DNA from: Vombatus ursinus
Taxonomy: Eukaryota; Chordata; Mammalia; Diprotodontia; Vombatidae
NCBI RefSeq assembly: GCF_900497805.2
Contig: NW_020949602.1
Location: 2,976,896 to 3,040,895, forward strand
DNA: 64,000 bases
Direction: 5' to 3'
Positions 47,766-57,394 of the stretch are shown piece after piece. Every line of letters begins with the position of its first letter. Position 1 is the stretch's first letter. The notes under the pieces are model-generated. The model was not told the origin of the DNA, searched no databases, and saw only the letters and a list, made by a program, of their open reading frames with translations. Both the position numbers and the translations under genes were made by a program.

Positions 47766-48283
47766 ATCATCAAGACCCTGTGCTCCTCTGAACAATGTGG
47801 TCTCCAGTGAACGTCTCCCATCTCATCCCGGTCCGTGAGAAGATAAAGGAGCCGAGGCAGGCACCCATGGAAGTAAGTTACAGAGACGGGCCCAGGCCAG
47901 ACTGCAAGAGGGGGAGAAGGGGAGAAGATGAGGCATGCCGAGCTTAAGACTCATGGTTGTTGGTTGTGTGTGACACCCTCACTTGTGTCTGCTTATGTAC
48001 ACTCAGATCTACTGGAAGAAAACAAAGCCTAATTCATCACCTCCACGGTCACTGCCCAGCACCAGAGCCCTGGGTGGCCTGGAGGCAGCAGTGGTCCCTC
48101 TGAACAGGTGGGTCCTCTGGGGCGAGAGCCCTGGAGGGAGAAGTCTGGGTGGAGAGAGAGGCTGTAGGGCTGGGCAGACGCCAAGGGCAGAAGTGGAGTC
48201 TTGGGAGCAAAGACTGGAGGCTGACGCGTCCTCTTGTGCCGACGACATCCTCCCACTCGTTCCTCACGTTTGTGACTGATCGG
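47766..48283. other. GC-leaning unassigned block
   Basis: About 520 bp, no named repeat. Overlapping frames of 75-98 aa lie on both strands at 47983-48312. A GTAAGT string follows CACCCATGGAA near 47,870 but no exon is recognised. Confidence 0.35.
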
Positions 48284-48284
48284 C

Positions 48285-48552
48285 TAGCGGATAGGACCAG
48301 ACGTGGACTCAAGAAGACCTGAGTTTGAATCCTGCCTCAGACACTTACTAGCTGAGAGACCCTGGCAAATCTCTTGCCTCAGTTTCCTCATCTGAAAATG
48401 TGGGTTATTACAGCATATAACTGTTTTGGAAATTACTATATATAATAATGATAACAAATATTGAGTTGGTGTGAGGATCACTAGAGACATCAGTGAAGTG
48501 CTTTGTAAGCCTTAAAGATGTACATAAATGCCAGCTGTCATTATTATTATCA
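48285..48552 (+). mobile_element. MIR-type CORE-SINE
   Basis: TAGCGGATAGGACCAGACGT, CCTGAGTTTGAATCCTGCC, ACACTTACTAGCTGAGAGAC, TGCCTCAGTTTCCTCATCTG, GTGAGGATCACTAGAGACAT, AAGTGCTTTGTAAGCC. A TATATAATAATGATAACA stretch sits inside the 3-prime half. Confidence 0.8.
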
Positions 48553-48664
48553 TCCCATGCATTTATGTTAACCTTTCCTGTCCCAGTTCAGCGTTGTTCT
48601 TTGTTGAATATGTTCCTGTGGAATACAGAAGGATCTTTGCTCATATTCATTTCCTTACCCTCCA

Positions 48665-48880
48665 TGCCCATCTGGGCCTCAGTTTCCATCTGTAAAATGG
48701 GAATAATACTTTCCTCATGCAACTCAATGTTCTGTTTATGTTAAAACATATTATAATTGTAAATTTTATTAATATTCACAACTATCATGTGTCTAGTGCT
48801 TTTAAGTTGGTAATGCCCTTTATCTATAAGATCTTATTTGATCTTCATACTAACCCTGTGATTCTCTGATAATAACTATT
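48665..48880. mobile_element. MIR fragments, sense then antisense
   Basis: 48670-48715: CTGGGCCTCAGTTTCCATCT, GTAAAATGGGAATAATAC (sense). 48770-48880: CATGTGTCTAGTGCTTTTAA, AAGATCTTATTTGATCTTCA, TAACCCTGTGATTCTCTGAT (antisense). Confidence 0.65.
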
Positions 48881-48881
48881 T

Positions 48882-49060
48882 AAATTAAATTAAATTTTAA
48901 TTTTAAATTATTTTAAATTATTTAAATTAATTTAAATCTAAATTTAATGCTTACATTTTAAATTCAAATTTATTTAAATTTTAAATAATTATATTTTAAT
49001 TAAAATAAATTATTTTAAATTAAATTATTTTAAATAACTATTTTAAATAGTAATTGCTAA
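48882..49060. repeat. AT-only TTTAAATTA repeat
   Basis: Nearly pure AT with TTTAAATTAAA-type self-complementary words and almost no G or C. A likely destabilised or cruciform-prone tract, grown near MIR tails. Confidence 0.95.
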
Positions 49061-49099
49061 AAATGTATGCAGCATTTTAAAGATTTGCAAATTATTCTT

Positions 49100-49310
49100 C
49101 TCAATGTAAATTCCCTTGTGAGTAGGGTTTGTTTCATTCTTTGTATTTGTACCTAGATCAGTGCCTGGCACATATTGGAGGCTCAATAAGTGTTTTCTGA
49201 TTGACTAATTAGTTGATCGATTGAGCTTATCTCATTTGATTCCCACCACAATTCTCAGAGATAAACACTCTTATTATACACGTTTTACAAGTGAGGAAAC
49301 CGTCCCCTTG
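49100..49310. mobile_element. L2 tail, then antisense MIR piece
   Basis: 49105-49225: AAATTCCCTTGTGAGTAGGG, TTTGTATTTGTACCTAGATC, AGTGCCTGGCACATATTGGA. 49225-49310: GCTTATCTCATTTGATTCCC, TTTTACAAGTGAGGAAACC. Confidence 0.72.
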
Positions 49311-49870
49311 CTGGGCAGCTGGCCTGAAATCTGCCATTTTGTAATTTCCACCTCCTGGTCCTAGATAGGTTATCTGGAGGTACATAGAATAAGTCTCCTA
49401 CAGGAAACCATTTAAAAAATTGTTCAAGATGTGCCTACTAAGATTTTACTCCCCTATGGTAAATTTCCTCCATTTCTTCTACCGTTCTTTGTGTTCTATC
49501 ATTTCCAATCCTTCACCACCCTGGTTACCCCTCCCCCAACTGAAGTCTCTCCTACAGTGTGGCAGCAGAACTGAACATAGTCCCTTAGATGGAATTTAAA
49601 GCAGGAGAGGCTGTCCCGGGGCTATCCTTCTCTAAGATCGTGGTGCTCTATTTGTTCTTAAATGGGGCCAATGCAATTGGACTTATCTTGCAGTCAGCTG
49701 GGTTAGCTCTTGAGATGCATCCTGCCCCTACTCCTCCATCCCCCAGATCTCTGTCTTGGCCATAAAGATATCCTGGGAGATTGTGTCAGACCACTTTGTC
49801 AGAAACCTGGCTTTATTGTGTCTGCGGAATTTCCTTGGTCTACCCATCTAGTAGTCTTGTCAGAGAAGGA
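49311..49870 (-). mobile_element. L3/CR1-clade LINE copy, antisense
   Basis: TCCACCTCCTGGTCCTAGAT, TCCAATCCTTCACCACCCTG, GTTACCCCTCCCCCAAC, GGCAGCAGAACTGAACATAG, ATTGTGTCAGACCACTTTGT, TGTCTGCGGAATTTCCTTGG and CTACCCATCTAGTAGTCTTG, in L3 antisense order over more than 500 bp. Confidence 0.68.
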
Positions 49871-50430
49871 GATGAGATGAAGACATAGCTTAAACAGAGA
49901 TAGCATGGAGTTAGGGAGGAAAGTGAGCCTATGAGTTGGGAGACTTTGATTTAAATCACGTGTGAGTCTGGGCTCGGGGTTGGGTAGGAGAATGGATAAC
50001 TACTTCTCCCTGGAGAATTCCATGGTCAGGTAACACTGACGGACTGCCATATTCTAGTGCTGACCCTCGTGAGTCCAGTGTCACCCAGCAGGATTCAAAC
50101 ACACGTCTTCATGACTCAAAGTCCCTCACTCTATTTCCTGGACCATCCAGGTCTCCCAATGAAGACAGCTGTCTCGATTTACCGAAAGGACTGTACCATA
50201 GAAGGGTTAGCCTTTCCCACTTAGTCACAAGCGGTAGAGCCAGGAGCAATATGGGGGTGGGTGGGGTGGGCTGGGAGAGAGGCAGAGAGGCCTATTTGGA
50301 CTTGATGCCAGGCACAACTCCCTAACCTTGAGAGCTATCCCAAAATAAAGGGGTTGGCCTGGAAACCATGGGTTTCTCCTTGTTAGACATCCACAAAGGA
50401 AGACTGGATGGCCCCTTGTCAGAAATTCTC
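49871..50430. other. Mostly unassigned DNA
   Basis: 50070-50155 (AGTGTCACCCAGCAGGATTC, AAACACACGTCTTCATGACT) is a weak antisense MIR. The rest is unassigned. Confidence 0.35.
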
Positions 50431-50439
50431 AATCAGGTG

Positions 50440-50495
50440 CGAGTTGGTTTAGACACCTTGGAGGTGTCTTCCAACTCTTCTATGATTCTGGGATC
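50440..50495 (+). mobile_element. L3 tail
   Basis: TTGGAGGTGTCTTCCAACTC and TTCTATGATTCTGGGATC. Confidence 0.6.
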
Positions 50496-50663
50496 TGTTT
50501 CCTTCGAGTGGCCACATCTTTGAAGCAATGCCTACACCCGCAGACTTAGGAAGAGATTCTGCTCTCATAGAGGACTCAGGACATTGGCAAGGATTCAAAT
50601 CACTTGGTTCATTGAAATGTTCTTGAACATACCCTAACAATGGTTTGAACCCAAAGAAAAGCA

Positions 50664-51035
50664 GCTGATGCTGAAGGGCAACCTGGAGTCAGGAAGTCCA
50701 GAGTTCAAATCTAGCCTCAGTTACTTACTCAATGACCAAGTCACTTAACCACACTCTGCCTCAGTTTCCTCATCTGTAAAATGGGGATAATAATATCTAA
50801 CTCTCAAGGTTGTTGTGAGGGTCAAAAGAAGTCATATTTGTAAAGAGCTTTGTGAACCTTAAAGCCCTATATAAATGCTAGCTCATTATTGAGGAGGGGA
50901 GGGAAATAGAGGCTCTCTAATTGGTTATTGAGCTGTGTTTAGACAAAACAGGCAGTGTAATATAGTGGTAGCCTCATCCTGCCTCCAATAAATTCTGTCT
51001 ATGGGGCCCCAGGCAAATTATTTCCCCTGTAGGTG
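50664..51035 (+). mobile_element. MIR-type CORE-SINE, then a second MIR-like head
   Basis: CAACCTGGAGTCAGGAAGTC, AGAGTTCAAATCTAGCCTCA, CTGCCTCAGTTTCCTCATCT, TGTTGTGAGGGTCAAAAGAA, CCTATATAAATGCTAGCTCA to 50,893. 50945-51030: ACAGGCAGTGTAATATAGTG, GGCAAATTATTTCCCC. Confidence 0.85.
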
Positions 51036-51194
51036 CCCTGAGACACCCTCTAAGACAGTAAATTGCCAAACAGGTTCAGTAACAGATGTGAACTGGCTCC
51101 ACAGAGGAAATTTATCACCAGGAGAACCATCACTAATCATCAATCAGATTATAGGAATGGTCAAAAAATGAACATGCAAACAGAAAAGACCAAC

Positions 51195-51390
51195 TAATTT
51201 TTATTTATTTATTTATTTTAGTTTTAGGCTTATAGGGTCATAGAATAATATAGGCTGGAAGAGACCTTTGAAATAGATTTTTTCTCTCATTTATTAAAAT
51301 TTATTTAACTTATTTTAAAATCATTTATTAAAATCACTTTATTTCAAAGACTATTATCAAAGGCTTTTGTTTTTATATCATAATTATTTT
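51195..51390. repeat. (TTTA)n tract, L3 tail and AT-rich DNA
   Basis: 51197-51222 is TTTATTTATT. 51232-51280 (TAGGGTCATAGAATAATATA, GGCTGGAAGAGACCTTTG) is an antisense L3 tail. 51285-51385 is AT-rich with TTTATTTAACTTATTTTAAA. Confidence 0.7.
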
Positions 51391-51574
51391 TAAATCTCAC
51401 CCTAAGAGTTCTCTCTTGTAACAAAGGAAAAGACGGTAAGCAAAACTGATTGACGTAGAGCTTGGATCTGACTGTGTATGCAATGTTCTATACCCATCAT
51501 TCCCCACCTCTCTACCAAAAGAAGGAAAATTCATTTTCTGTCTTACCTTTGGAGTCAAGATTGGTCATTACAAT

Positions 51575-52145
51575 TACTTTTATTTTCAACCTCCTCAGAG
51601 ACGTGAAGAAGGTAAATAACCTAAGGTCGCACAGGTAGCAAGCACAGGCCTGGTGTTCTTGACCTCAAACAGAGTCCCTTATGCCATGCCTTTGCACCTC
51701 CAGCCTCTTTGTTCCCCTCTCACCACCACCAAGTCTAGAATACATTCCCTCTTCACTGCTGCCTCCAAGTTCATGTCAAATGCCACCTCCTCCATGAAGC
51801 CTTTCTTGGTTATACCAATTCCTAGTGCCTCCCCAAGCCCTCCAAAACCACCATGTAGTTTAAAATCCTAGGATCACAGACAGAACTGGAAAGGATCTGA
51901 AACTGTCTAGTCTAACCCCCCCCCCCATTTTACAGATGAGGAAAATAAGGTCCTGGGAGTTTCAAGAATTGGCCCAGTTGTATCTATTTTATATTGATTT
52001 ATCTGTAGTTAGTTATCCTTCCCCAGTAGAATGGAAGCCCCTTGAGGACAGAGACTGTTTCACTTGATTTTTTGCATGCCCAGCACCAAGCTCAGTGCCT
52101 GGCACATAGTAGGTGCTTAATAAATGCTTCTTGGATGACTAGGTA
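51575..52145 (+). mobile_element. Antisense MIR piece, then L2 with an inserted antisense L3/MIR piece
   Basis: 51575-51650: ACCTCCTCAGAGACGTGAAG, TAAGGTCGCACAGGTAGC. L2: CAGCCTCTTTGTTCCCCTCT, TCAAATGCCACCTCCTCCAT, GAAGCCTTTCTTGGTTATAC to 51,860, resuming at 51,980 with TTGTATCTATTTTATATTGA, CCAGTAGAATGGAAGCCCCT, CAGTGCCTGGCACATAGTAG. The insert 51862-51979 reads AAATCCTAGGATCACAGACA, TTTTACAGATGAGGAAAATA. Confidence 0.85.
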
Positions 52146-52790
52146 GAGGGGACACAATTCTCTTTTTTCCATCTGTCCTGAGACTTCACTAACAACCCCC
52201 GCAGCAGAGTCTCATATTAGCAATACGAGTCATTCTTTGGTTCCTGCTGCTTAAAAAAAAAATCTAAAATGAGATTTTCACACTTTCCTAATAGCTTCAG
52301 TTGTGTGTGTTGTAAAATTAGTAAAAATAAACCATCTATGAAAATCCTAATAAAAATTTGAGATGTGTCATTCAGGTAACTGGTCATAAAACCCCAGGCA
52401 CAATTTGACTCTGAAGTCAATTTATTTGCGAAGTCTACATGAGCTGAACAGTCTGACTTTGAAAGTGTCTGAAGCATCCCCATTCCCTTTACCACAACCC
52501 CCCTTATGGGTTTTATGGAGGGGCCGGTCTGAGGCCAGGAACTGGGAAAGGAAGACAGGTGTGCTTTACAGCAGGGGCCAGAATGCCCTGGGGCTGGTGT
52601 GTATGCTCATGCCAAAGGTAGAGTGGTCCCTAAGGTCAAATGCCAAGGGGTCAAATCAGGGCCCTGCTTAGCTGGGGGCTTCCTTGGGGGCCTCACAGAG
52701 GGCTCTTGAGATCCAGAAGTGTTGAATGAGCCTCACACAAGCGACAGTAATCAAAATTATGACTCCCATTTGGGGGAAGGGAGGGGCGAG
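52146..52790. other. Unassigned DNA
   Basis: About 645 bp without a named repeat. Frames of 88-92 aa on both strands show nothing recognisable. Confidence 0.35.
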
Positions 52791-52794
52791 CAGG

Positions 52795-53165
52795 AAGAGA
52801 GACCCCATGGAAATAGTGCTGGATTTGGAGTCTGAGGACCTGGGTTGAGGTCCTCGCTCAAATATATACTAGCCGTGTGAGTGACTGAGTGGCTTCCCCT
52901 CTCCAGCCTCAGCTTCTCATCTGTAAAAATGAGGGGGTTGGTGTGGACAGCCTCTGAAGACCCTTCCAAGTCTGAATCTATGATCTTGTAGCGATTTGAG
53001 GGGTAGAAAGTATTCTCTTCACAGCAGCCTTGTGAGATAGGAAGCAAGAGTAGTACTATAGCTTTGAAGACGAGGAATCAAGAGGATCTGAGTTCAAGTC
53101 CAGCCTTAGACACATGCTGGATGGGTGACCCTGGGCAAGTCAATTAGCCTGTCAATGCCCCTGGC
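52795..53165 (+). mobile_element. MIR3, then second MIR
   Basis: 52795-52993: GAAATAGTGCTGGATTTGGA, GGACCTGGGTTGAGGTCCTC, CAGCCTCAGCTTCTCATCTG, GAAGACCCTTCCAAGTCTGA. 53055-53165: GGATCTGAGTTCAAGTCCAG, GGGTGACCCTGGGCAAGTCA. Confidence 0.82.
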
Positions 53166-53359
53166 TAAGGGTGAAAGTGAAATACGAACTGCTGACCTCA
53201 ATAAGCGGGCAGAATTTCAATACGAGGGATCCCCACCCCCTCCCAAGTCCTGAACAAAAATAAACAAATTGAACAAAACTGAGGCTTAGAAAGGGGATGA
53301 GACTTGCCCGTGGGCCTCAGTTTCCTCAAGGGGGTTGTGCTAGGATGACAGGATTTTTT

Positions 53360-53545
53360 TCATTTTTTTTTTTTGTATCACAAACCTCCTGGGCAGGAAT
53401 CTGGTGAAACCTACTAATGAATCCCTTGCCAAAATCATGTTTTTAAATGCATAAAAATGCATAAGATTACAAAGGAAATTATTTTGGAATAGTTATCCCA
53501 ATATTTAAAAAAAAAGTTCATGGACCCAAGGTTAAGAATATATGA
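53360..53545 (-). mobile_element. hAT-type (Charlie-like) nonautonomous element, antisense
   Basis: Ends at its right with GGACCCAAGGTTAAGAATAT, the reverse of the TTCTTAACC-type terminus. Interior GCATAAGATTACAAAGGAAA and TTATTTTGGAATAGTTATCC. Same family as 3,353 and 58,110. Confidence 0.65.
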
Positions 53546-53599
53546 TCTCTATCATTCTTTCCAGCTCTAAACCCTATAAAAACATATATGCTAATAATG

Positions 53600-53690
53600 T
53601 AATCATAATCACTACATTTATATAATATATTTTTATATATAATATATAACATATATTATACATATTGCTCTCTCTCTCTATATATATACT
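53600..53690. repeat. TATA-rich tract
   Basis: TTTATATAATATATTTTTAT, ATAATATATAACATATATTA, then CTCTCTCTCTATATATATAC. Confidence 0.9.
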
Positions 53691-53825
53691 GCTCTAGTTA
53701 AGTAAATTTCCTCTTGTTAATATTCAACAGAATGTCCTACAAGTGTCTCATTTTGTTCCAATATTGAACATGAACTACCAGAGGATTGGCCCAGCCCAGG
53801 TCAGTGGTCAACTTAGTTATGGGAT
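53689..53825 (+). repeat. 137-bp duplicated segment, copy A
   Basis: Starts CTGCTCTAGTTAAGTAAATT and ends CAACTTAGTTATGGGAT. It matches 55127-55263 with no indel and nine differences (about 93 percent). The core ATTGAACATGAACTACCAGA is identical in both. I do not recognise it as a known repeat. It ends directly at an antisense MIR. Confidence 0.93.
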
Positions 53826-54195
53826 AAATTATATAATTTATGTAATACTTTAAGGTTTGCAAAGCACTATATATAAATGTCTTTTTGGATCCTCGCAACA
53901 TCTCTGGGAGGTAGGTGCTATTATCGTCCTCATTTTGCAGATGAAGAAACTGAGGTAGAGAGAGGTTAAGTGACTTGCCCAGGGTCACAGAGCTAATAAG
54001 CACCTAACAACAAATTGGAACTCCTCCCTTCCTGACACTGGACCCAAATCTTTGTCCCCTTTACCACCTAGCTCATGGTAGTTAATGGTTTTCTAGTACA
54101 GTTATCAGCTTCTTAAAGGCAAAGACTGCCTCATCCCTATTTTGTATGCTAATCATTGAACAGAGTGTCTGGCACATAATAAGGATCTAAAAAAT
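53826..54195 (-). mobile_element. Antisense MIR, then sense L2 tail
   Basis: MIR (53826-54072, antisense): TTTAAGGTTTGCAAAGCACT, GGAGGTAGGTGCTATTATCG, AAGTGACTTGCCCAGGGTCA. L2 tail (54085-54195, sense): TCTTAAAGGCAAAGACTGCC, GTCTGGCACATAATAAGGAT. Confidence 0.85.
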
Positions 54196-54520
54196 ATTTG
54201 GATGCACATATAGGAAATGAGCAGGGCCCGTATTTGAACTTAGATTCTTTCCCTCTACATGCCAGGTTTCTTCTTACTACAAAAAACTTCTCTTTGAGTC
54301 TCATCTGTCCTTTTTTCCCCCATGTGCAGGCATGTTTTAGAAAACAAAGCAGAAAGTATAATGCTATAAAGACTTTTTTGGAGTCTTCTTGAAGAGCCAA
54401 TTGAATTATGATGTTATTGTCCCTAGATTGGTGAGGAAGGGCTATTAGAAAGGAAAAAATGTGATCTGTCCCCTGGAGGAGCTTCCAATCTAGTTGTGGA
54501 GGAAATAACAACAATAATAT
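54196..54520. other. Weak old LINE-like fragment and unassigned DNA
   Basis: 54415-54500 (CCCTGGAGGAGCTTCCAATC, TAGTTGTGGAGG) resembles the old repeat. The remaining bases are unassigned; the antisense 121-aa frame over 54149-54514 is not recognised and lies in these repeats. Confidence 0.4.
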
Positions 54521-54766
54521 TGGTTAAGATGAAGATGATCATAAAGAAAATTATTCTGAAAATGGTTAAGAAAACAGTGATGGTGGTAATGAGAATGATG
54601 ATAATGGTAATGAAAAAAGTGTGATAATATTGGTAATACTGATGATGAAGACAATGACAATGATGATAAAGGAGGAGAAGAAGAAGTAGAAGAAGAAGAA
54701 GAAGATGAAGAAGAAGATGAAGACAAAGAAGAAGAAGAAGAAGAAGAAAGGTGATGATGATGACAT
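54520..54766. repeat. (GAT)/(GAA)n low-complexity tract
   Basis: GATGATAATGGTAATG-type units pass into AGAAGAAGAAGAAGATGAAG and end GATGATGATGAC. The Ser/His-rich and Phe-rich antisense frames and the Lys/Asp-rich sense frame are translations of this repeat. Confidence 0.95.
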
Positions 54767-55126
54767 TTCTTACTCCTATGCATCAGAAAATCTTCTGAGT
54801 TCTCTGGGGCAGGCACTCCTTCCATGTCTCCAAATCACAACCCTTGGTGGGTTGGTGAATCATTTCATGAGCTGCTATAATAAGAAAGAATCTATCATTT
54901 AGTAGTTGAGGTAGGACCTGTATCCTAACCCCTGCTCCCATGTAAGTTGGGCTTTTGTTTTTTCCTTATTGAAGTGATAAGACCATCCTTTGGAGAACTA
55001 AAGTCTCTGGCTATTGGCATCACTTGCTGGGCTCTTAAATACAAAGAAGTCAAGAAAAACTCTAGGCATCTTCTGATGCTTGGCTGGTAGAACATGATGG
55101 GCAACTCAGACAAGGGAGTTATTCTC
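54767..55126. other. Unassigned DNA
   Basis: About 360 bp with no named repeat, leading into copy B of the duplicated segment. Confidence 0.35.
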
Positions 55127-55263
55127 CTGCTCTAGCTAAGTAAGTTTCTTCTTGTTAATATTCCACAGAATGTCCTCCGAGTGTCTTATTTTGTTCCAAT
55201 ATTGAACATGAACTACCAGAGGATTGGCCCAGCCCAGGTCAGCGGTCCACTTAGTTATGGGAT
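55127..55263 (+). repeat. 137-bp duplicated segment, copy B
   Basis: CTGCTCTAGCTAAGTAAGTT to CCACTTAGTTATGGGAT, 1,438 bases downstream of copy A and in the same orientation. Copy B has unrelated, repeat-poor flanks, whereas copy A lies between a TATA tract and a MIR. Confidence 0.93.
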
Positions 55264-55755
55264 TGCCACACTTACCTGGCTAATCCTTAGATTAAGAGCT
55301 AACTAGTCATCTCTTGGCCCAAAATCAAAACCCTTTCCAGCTTAATAGGATATTCCAGGTTTTGTGATGTGTTATCGTAGTCTTCCAGCTAAGGTCTTTC
55401 CCATCTCAGACACTCTACAACTAAGTTAGATGTCCTTGCCTTTGGGAGATCAATTCTCCCTAAATCCCCCATTTTCCATTCATCAATGCCCTTGGTGGTT
55501 TACATATCACAGAGAAAAGGTCATAGACTAGGCATAAGGAGTTTCCAGCATGGTAACCTTCAATCATTCACCTCATGGACAATCTGTGCTTCTGCAATGA
55601 ATTTTAATAGGTTCCAAAAACCTGATCTACCTTTAGTAGGGGTGAGTCCCACTCCTCAACCCCATGACTGAGACTAATCAAAGGAATGTGGCTTGATTCC
55701 TAAAGCCAGTTCTCAAAGGAAAATTAGATTCATAAATAGGAGTTTCAGTCAATGA
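55264..55755. other. Unassigned DNA
   Basis: About 490 bp. GCTAAGGTCTTTCCCATCTC with ACACTCTAC (55388-55422) may be one unit of the MIR3-like tail pattern. No gene recognised. Confidence 0.35.
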
Positions 55756-55759
55756 CAAA

Positions 55760-56205
55760 CCCTAAGCTAACAAAAAAATGGCAAAAACAGTCCCTGCCTT
55801 CAAGATGCCCACAATCTAACGAGAGAAACAAAACATGCATAACTGGGTGCATAGAAGTCAACAAACATCTACTGTATTAAGTGCCTACCATGGGCCAGGT
55901 ACTGTACTAGGCACTGCTTATACAAGGAAAACCAAAAGTCATTCCTCCCCTCAGGGAACTTACAATCTAATGAGGGGAAACAAGTCATAAACAGGACTAT
56001 AGTAGATAAATAGTAAACAGAAGGCTATGTGAGAGGGGAAGGCACTAGTACCTGTGGGAGGAAGTGGGGAAAGAGCCCAGGAAAGGCCTCTGGAAGAAGA
56101 AAGGATTTAAGCTGAATTATGAAGCAATCCAGGGAAATTCAGGTATAGAAGTGAGGAGGGAGAGAATTGTGGGAGTAGGGGGCAATCAATGAAAAAAGAC
56201 AACAA
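55760..56205 (+). mobile_element. Old LINE-like repeat, two overlapping starts
   Basis: 55780-55840: AAACAGTCCCTGCCTTCAAG, CACAATCTAACGAGAG. 55855-56205: GTCAACAAACATCTACTGTA, TGGGCCAGGTACTGTACTAG, CAGGGAACTTACAATCTAAT, GAAAGGCCTCTGGAAGAAGA. Confidence 0.7.
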
Positions 56206-56249
56206 GTATTATTCATTTTCACTTAGGGGTGTGTGTGTTTAAGGGTTTT

Positions 56250-56280
56250 TTGTTTTGTTTTGTTTCGTTTTGTTTTAATG
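56250..56280. repeat. (TTTTG)n microsatellite
   Basis: TTTTTTGTTTTGTTTTGTTT then CGTTTTGTTT. Confidence 0.95.
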
Positions 56281-57035
56281 TGTCTTTCTTGTCTCTCCTT
56301 TAGGGATGCATAAAAAAGAGGGCAAGGATTTCTCCCTTTTCCACCCACTACTCCCTTGTCCCTCCACACAAGGGTCCAGCATGGGGTTCTACTCTTAATG
56401 GCCCTTTATAGGCTGCTGTGAATGGCCAGGCTACAATAGGCACCCGAGACACCCCAGCTCCATTCCAATTGACACCATTATCAGATAATGTGCCCATGAA
56501 CCAGCAGCAGCTCTCATGAGTGTTTCCTAAATCTATTTTGAGGCTGAAATATATTTTATTAGCTGAAGACAGAACAGACAAATTCCAAATATTTATCCGA
56601 GCTTAATCTTTGGGAATGGGCATGCCATCCTCCGGGGCCACATGTGGGCCACTTGCTTGGGAGTGGAGCAGGCCCATCCCAAGACAGACTTTCTTCTGTT
56701 TCTAGAGAAAACAACAATAAAACACCCTTCCCCTTTCATCCACATGTGGCCTCTGCAAAAACAGTGACCCATGGAATTCTGAATTTCCTCACTGGCTGCT
56801 GCAGACTGGGGTCCAGAGGTAGCTTGGGCGCTGCTGATTAAAGCTCAAGCCTGGGCCGGATAAGAAACCCACAGACAGAGCTATTATTGAGAAAACACAT
56901 GGACAGCTGTGCCCTCATGAGGGAGGCAGCCGGGGATAAGTGCCTTCTTTGGATTGTTCCCCCAGAAGGAATGTCTTCTGCACCTTCCTAAAGGTATAAT
57001 TAAGAATGTCTGGGTTGGACCTTTTGAAGGGGGAG
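56281..57035. other. Repeat-poor block, candidate regulatory DNA
   Basis: The longest stretch with neither repeat nor low-complexity run. It has CACATGTGGGCC and CACATGTGGCC (a repeated CACATGTG E-box), GGACAGCTGTGCCC, GGCCGGATAAGAAAC, and AT-rich CAAATATTTATCC. These resemble E-box and GATA sites but are short and common. Frames on both strands show no domain. Confidence 0.4.
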
Positions 57036-57037
57036 GG

Positions 57038-57370
57038 GAGGGGAATACACATTTATATAAAGCCTACAATGTGCCAGGCATATTGATAAGCACTTTTACA
57101 GATATATTATCACATTTGATACCATTGTTTCTTTTGAAGCAAGGGAAAAACAATGTATTTGCCCTAAGAGGAATCTGTGGTTAGAATCATAGATTTAGAG
57201 CTACAAAACTAGAGCTTAGGGATCATCTAGACCAACACCCTCATCTGATTTGACAGATGGGGAAACTGAGACCTCAGAAAAGCAAAATAAATTCTCCAAA
57301 GTCTCAATAAATAGAAAAGCCAGAACATGAACCCAGGTCTTCATATTGGCATTCTTTTCCTCCCACCATA
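57038..57370 (-). mobile_element. MIR and L3/MIR-like fragments, antisense
   Basis: 57038-57128: ACACATTTATATAAAGCCTA, AATGTGCCAGGCATATTGAT. 57183-57365: AGAATCATAGATTTAGAGCT, AGGGATCATCTAGACCAACA, GACAGATGGGGAAACTGAGA, GAACATGAACCCAGGTCTTC. ORF 57327-57521 begins in this. Confidence 0.72.
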
Positions 57371-57394
57371 TTGTCTTCTTTTGACAAAAGAATT

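Noticed and set aside
47700-48280. First exon of a GC-rich gene
   Set aside because: CpG content and a GTAAGT string do not suffice; no supported frame or domain.
54490-54825. His/Ser-rich antisense frame
   Set aside because: A translation of the GAT/GAA trinucleotide array in another frame.
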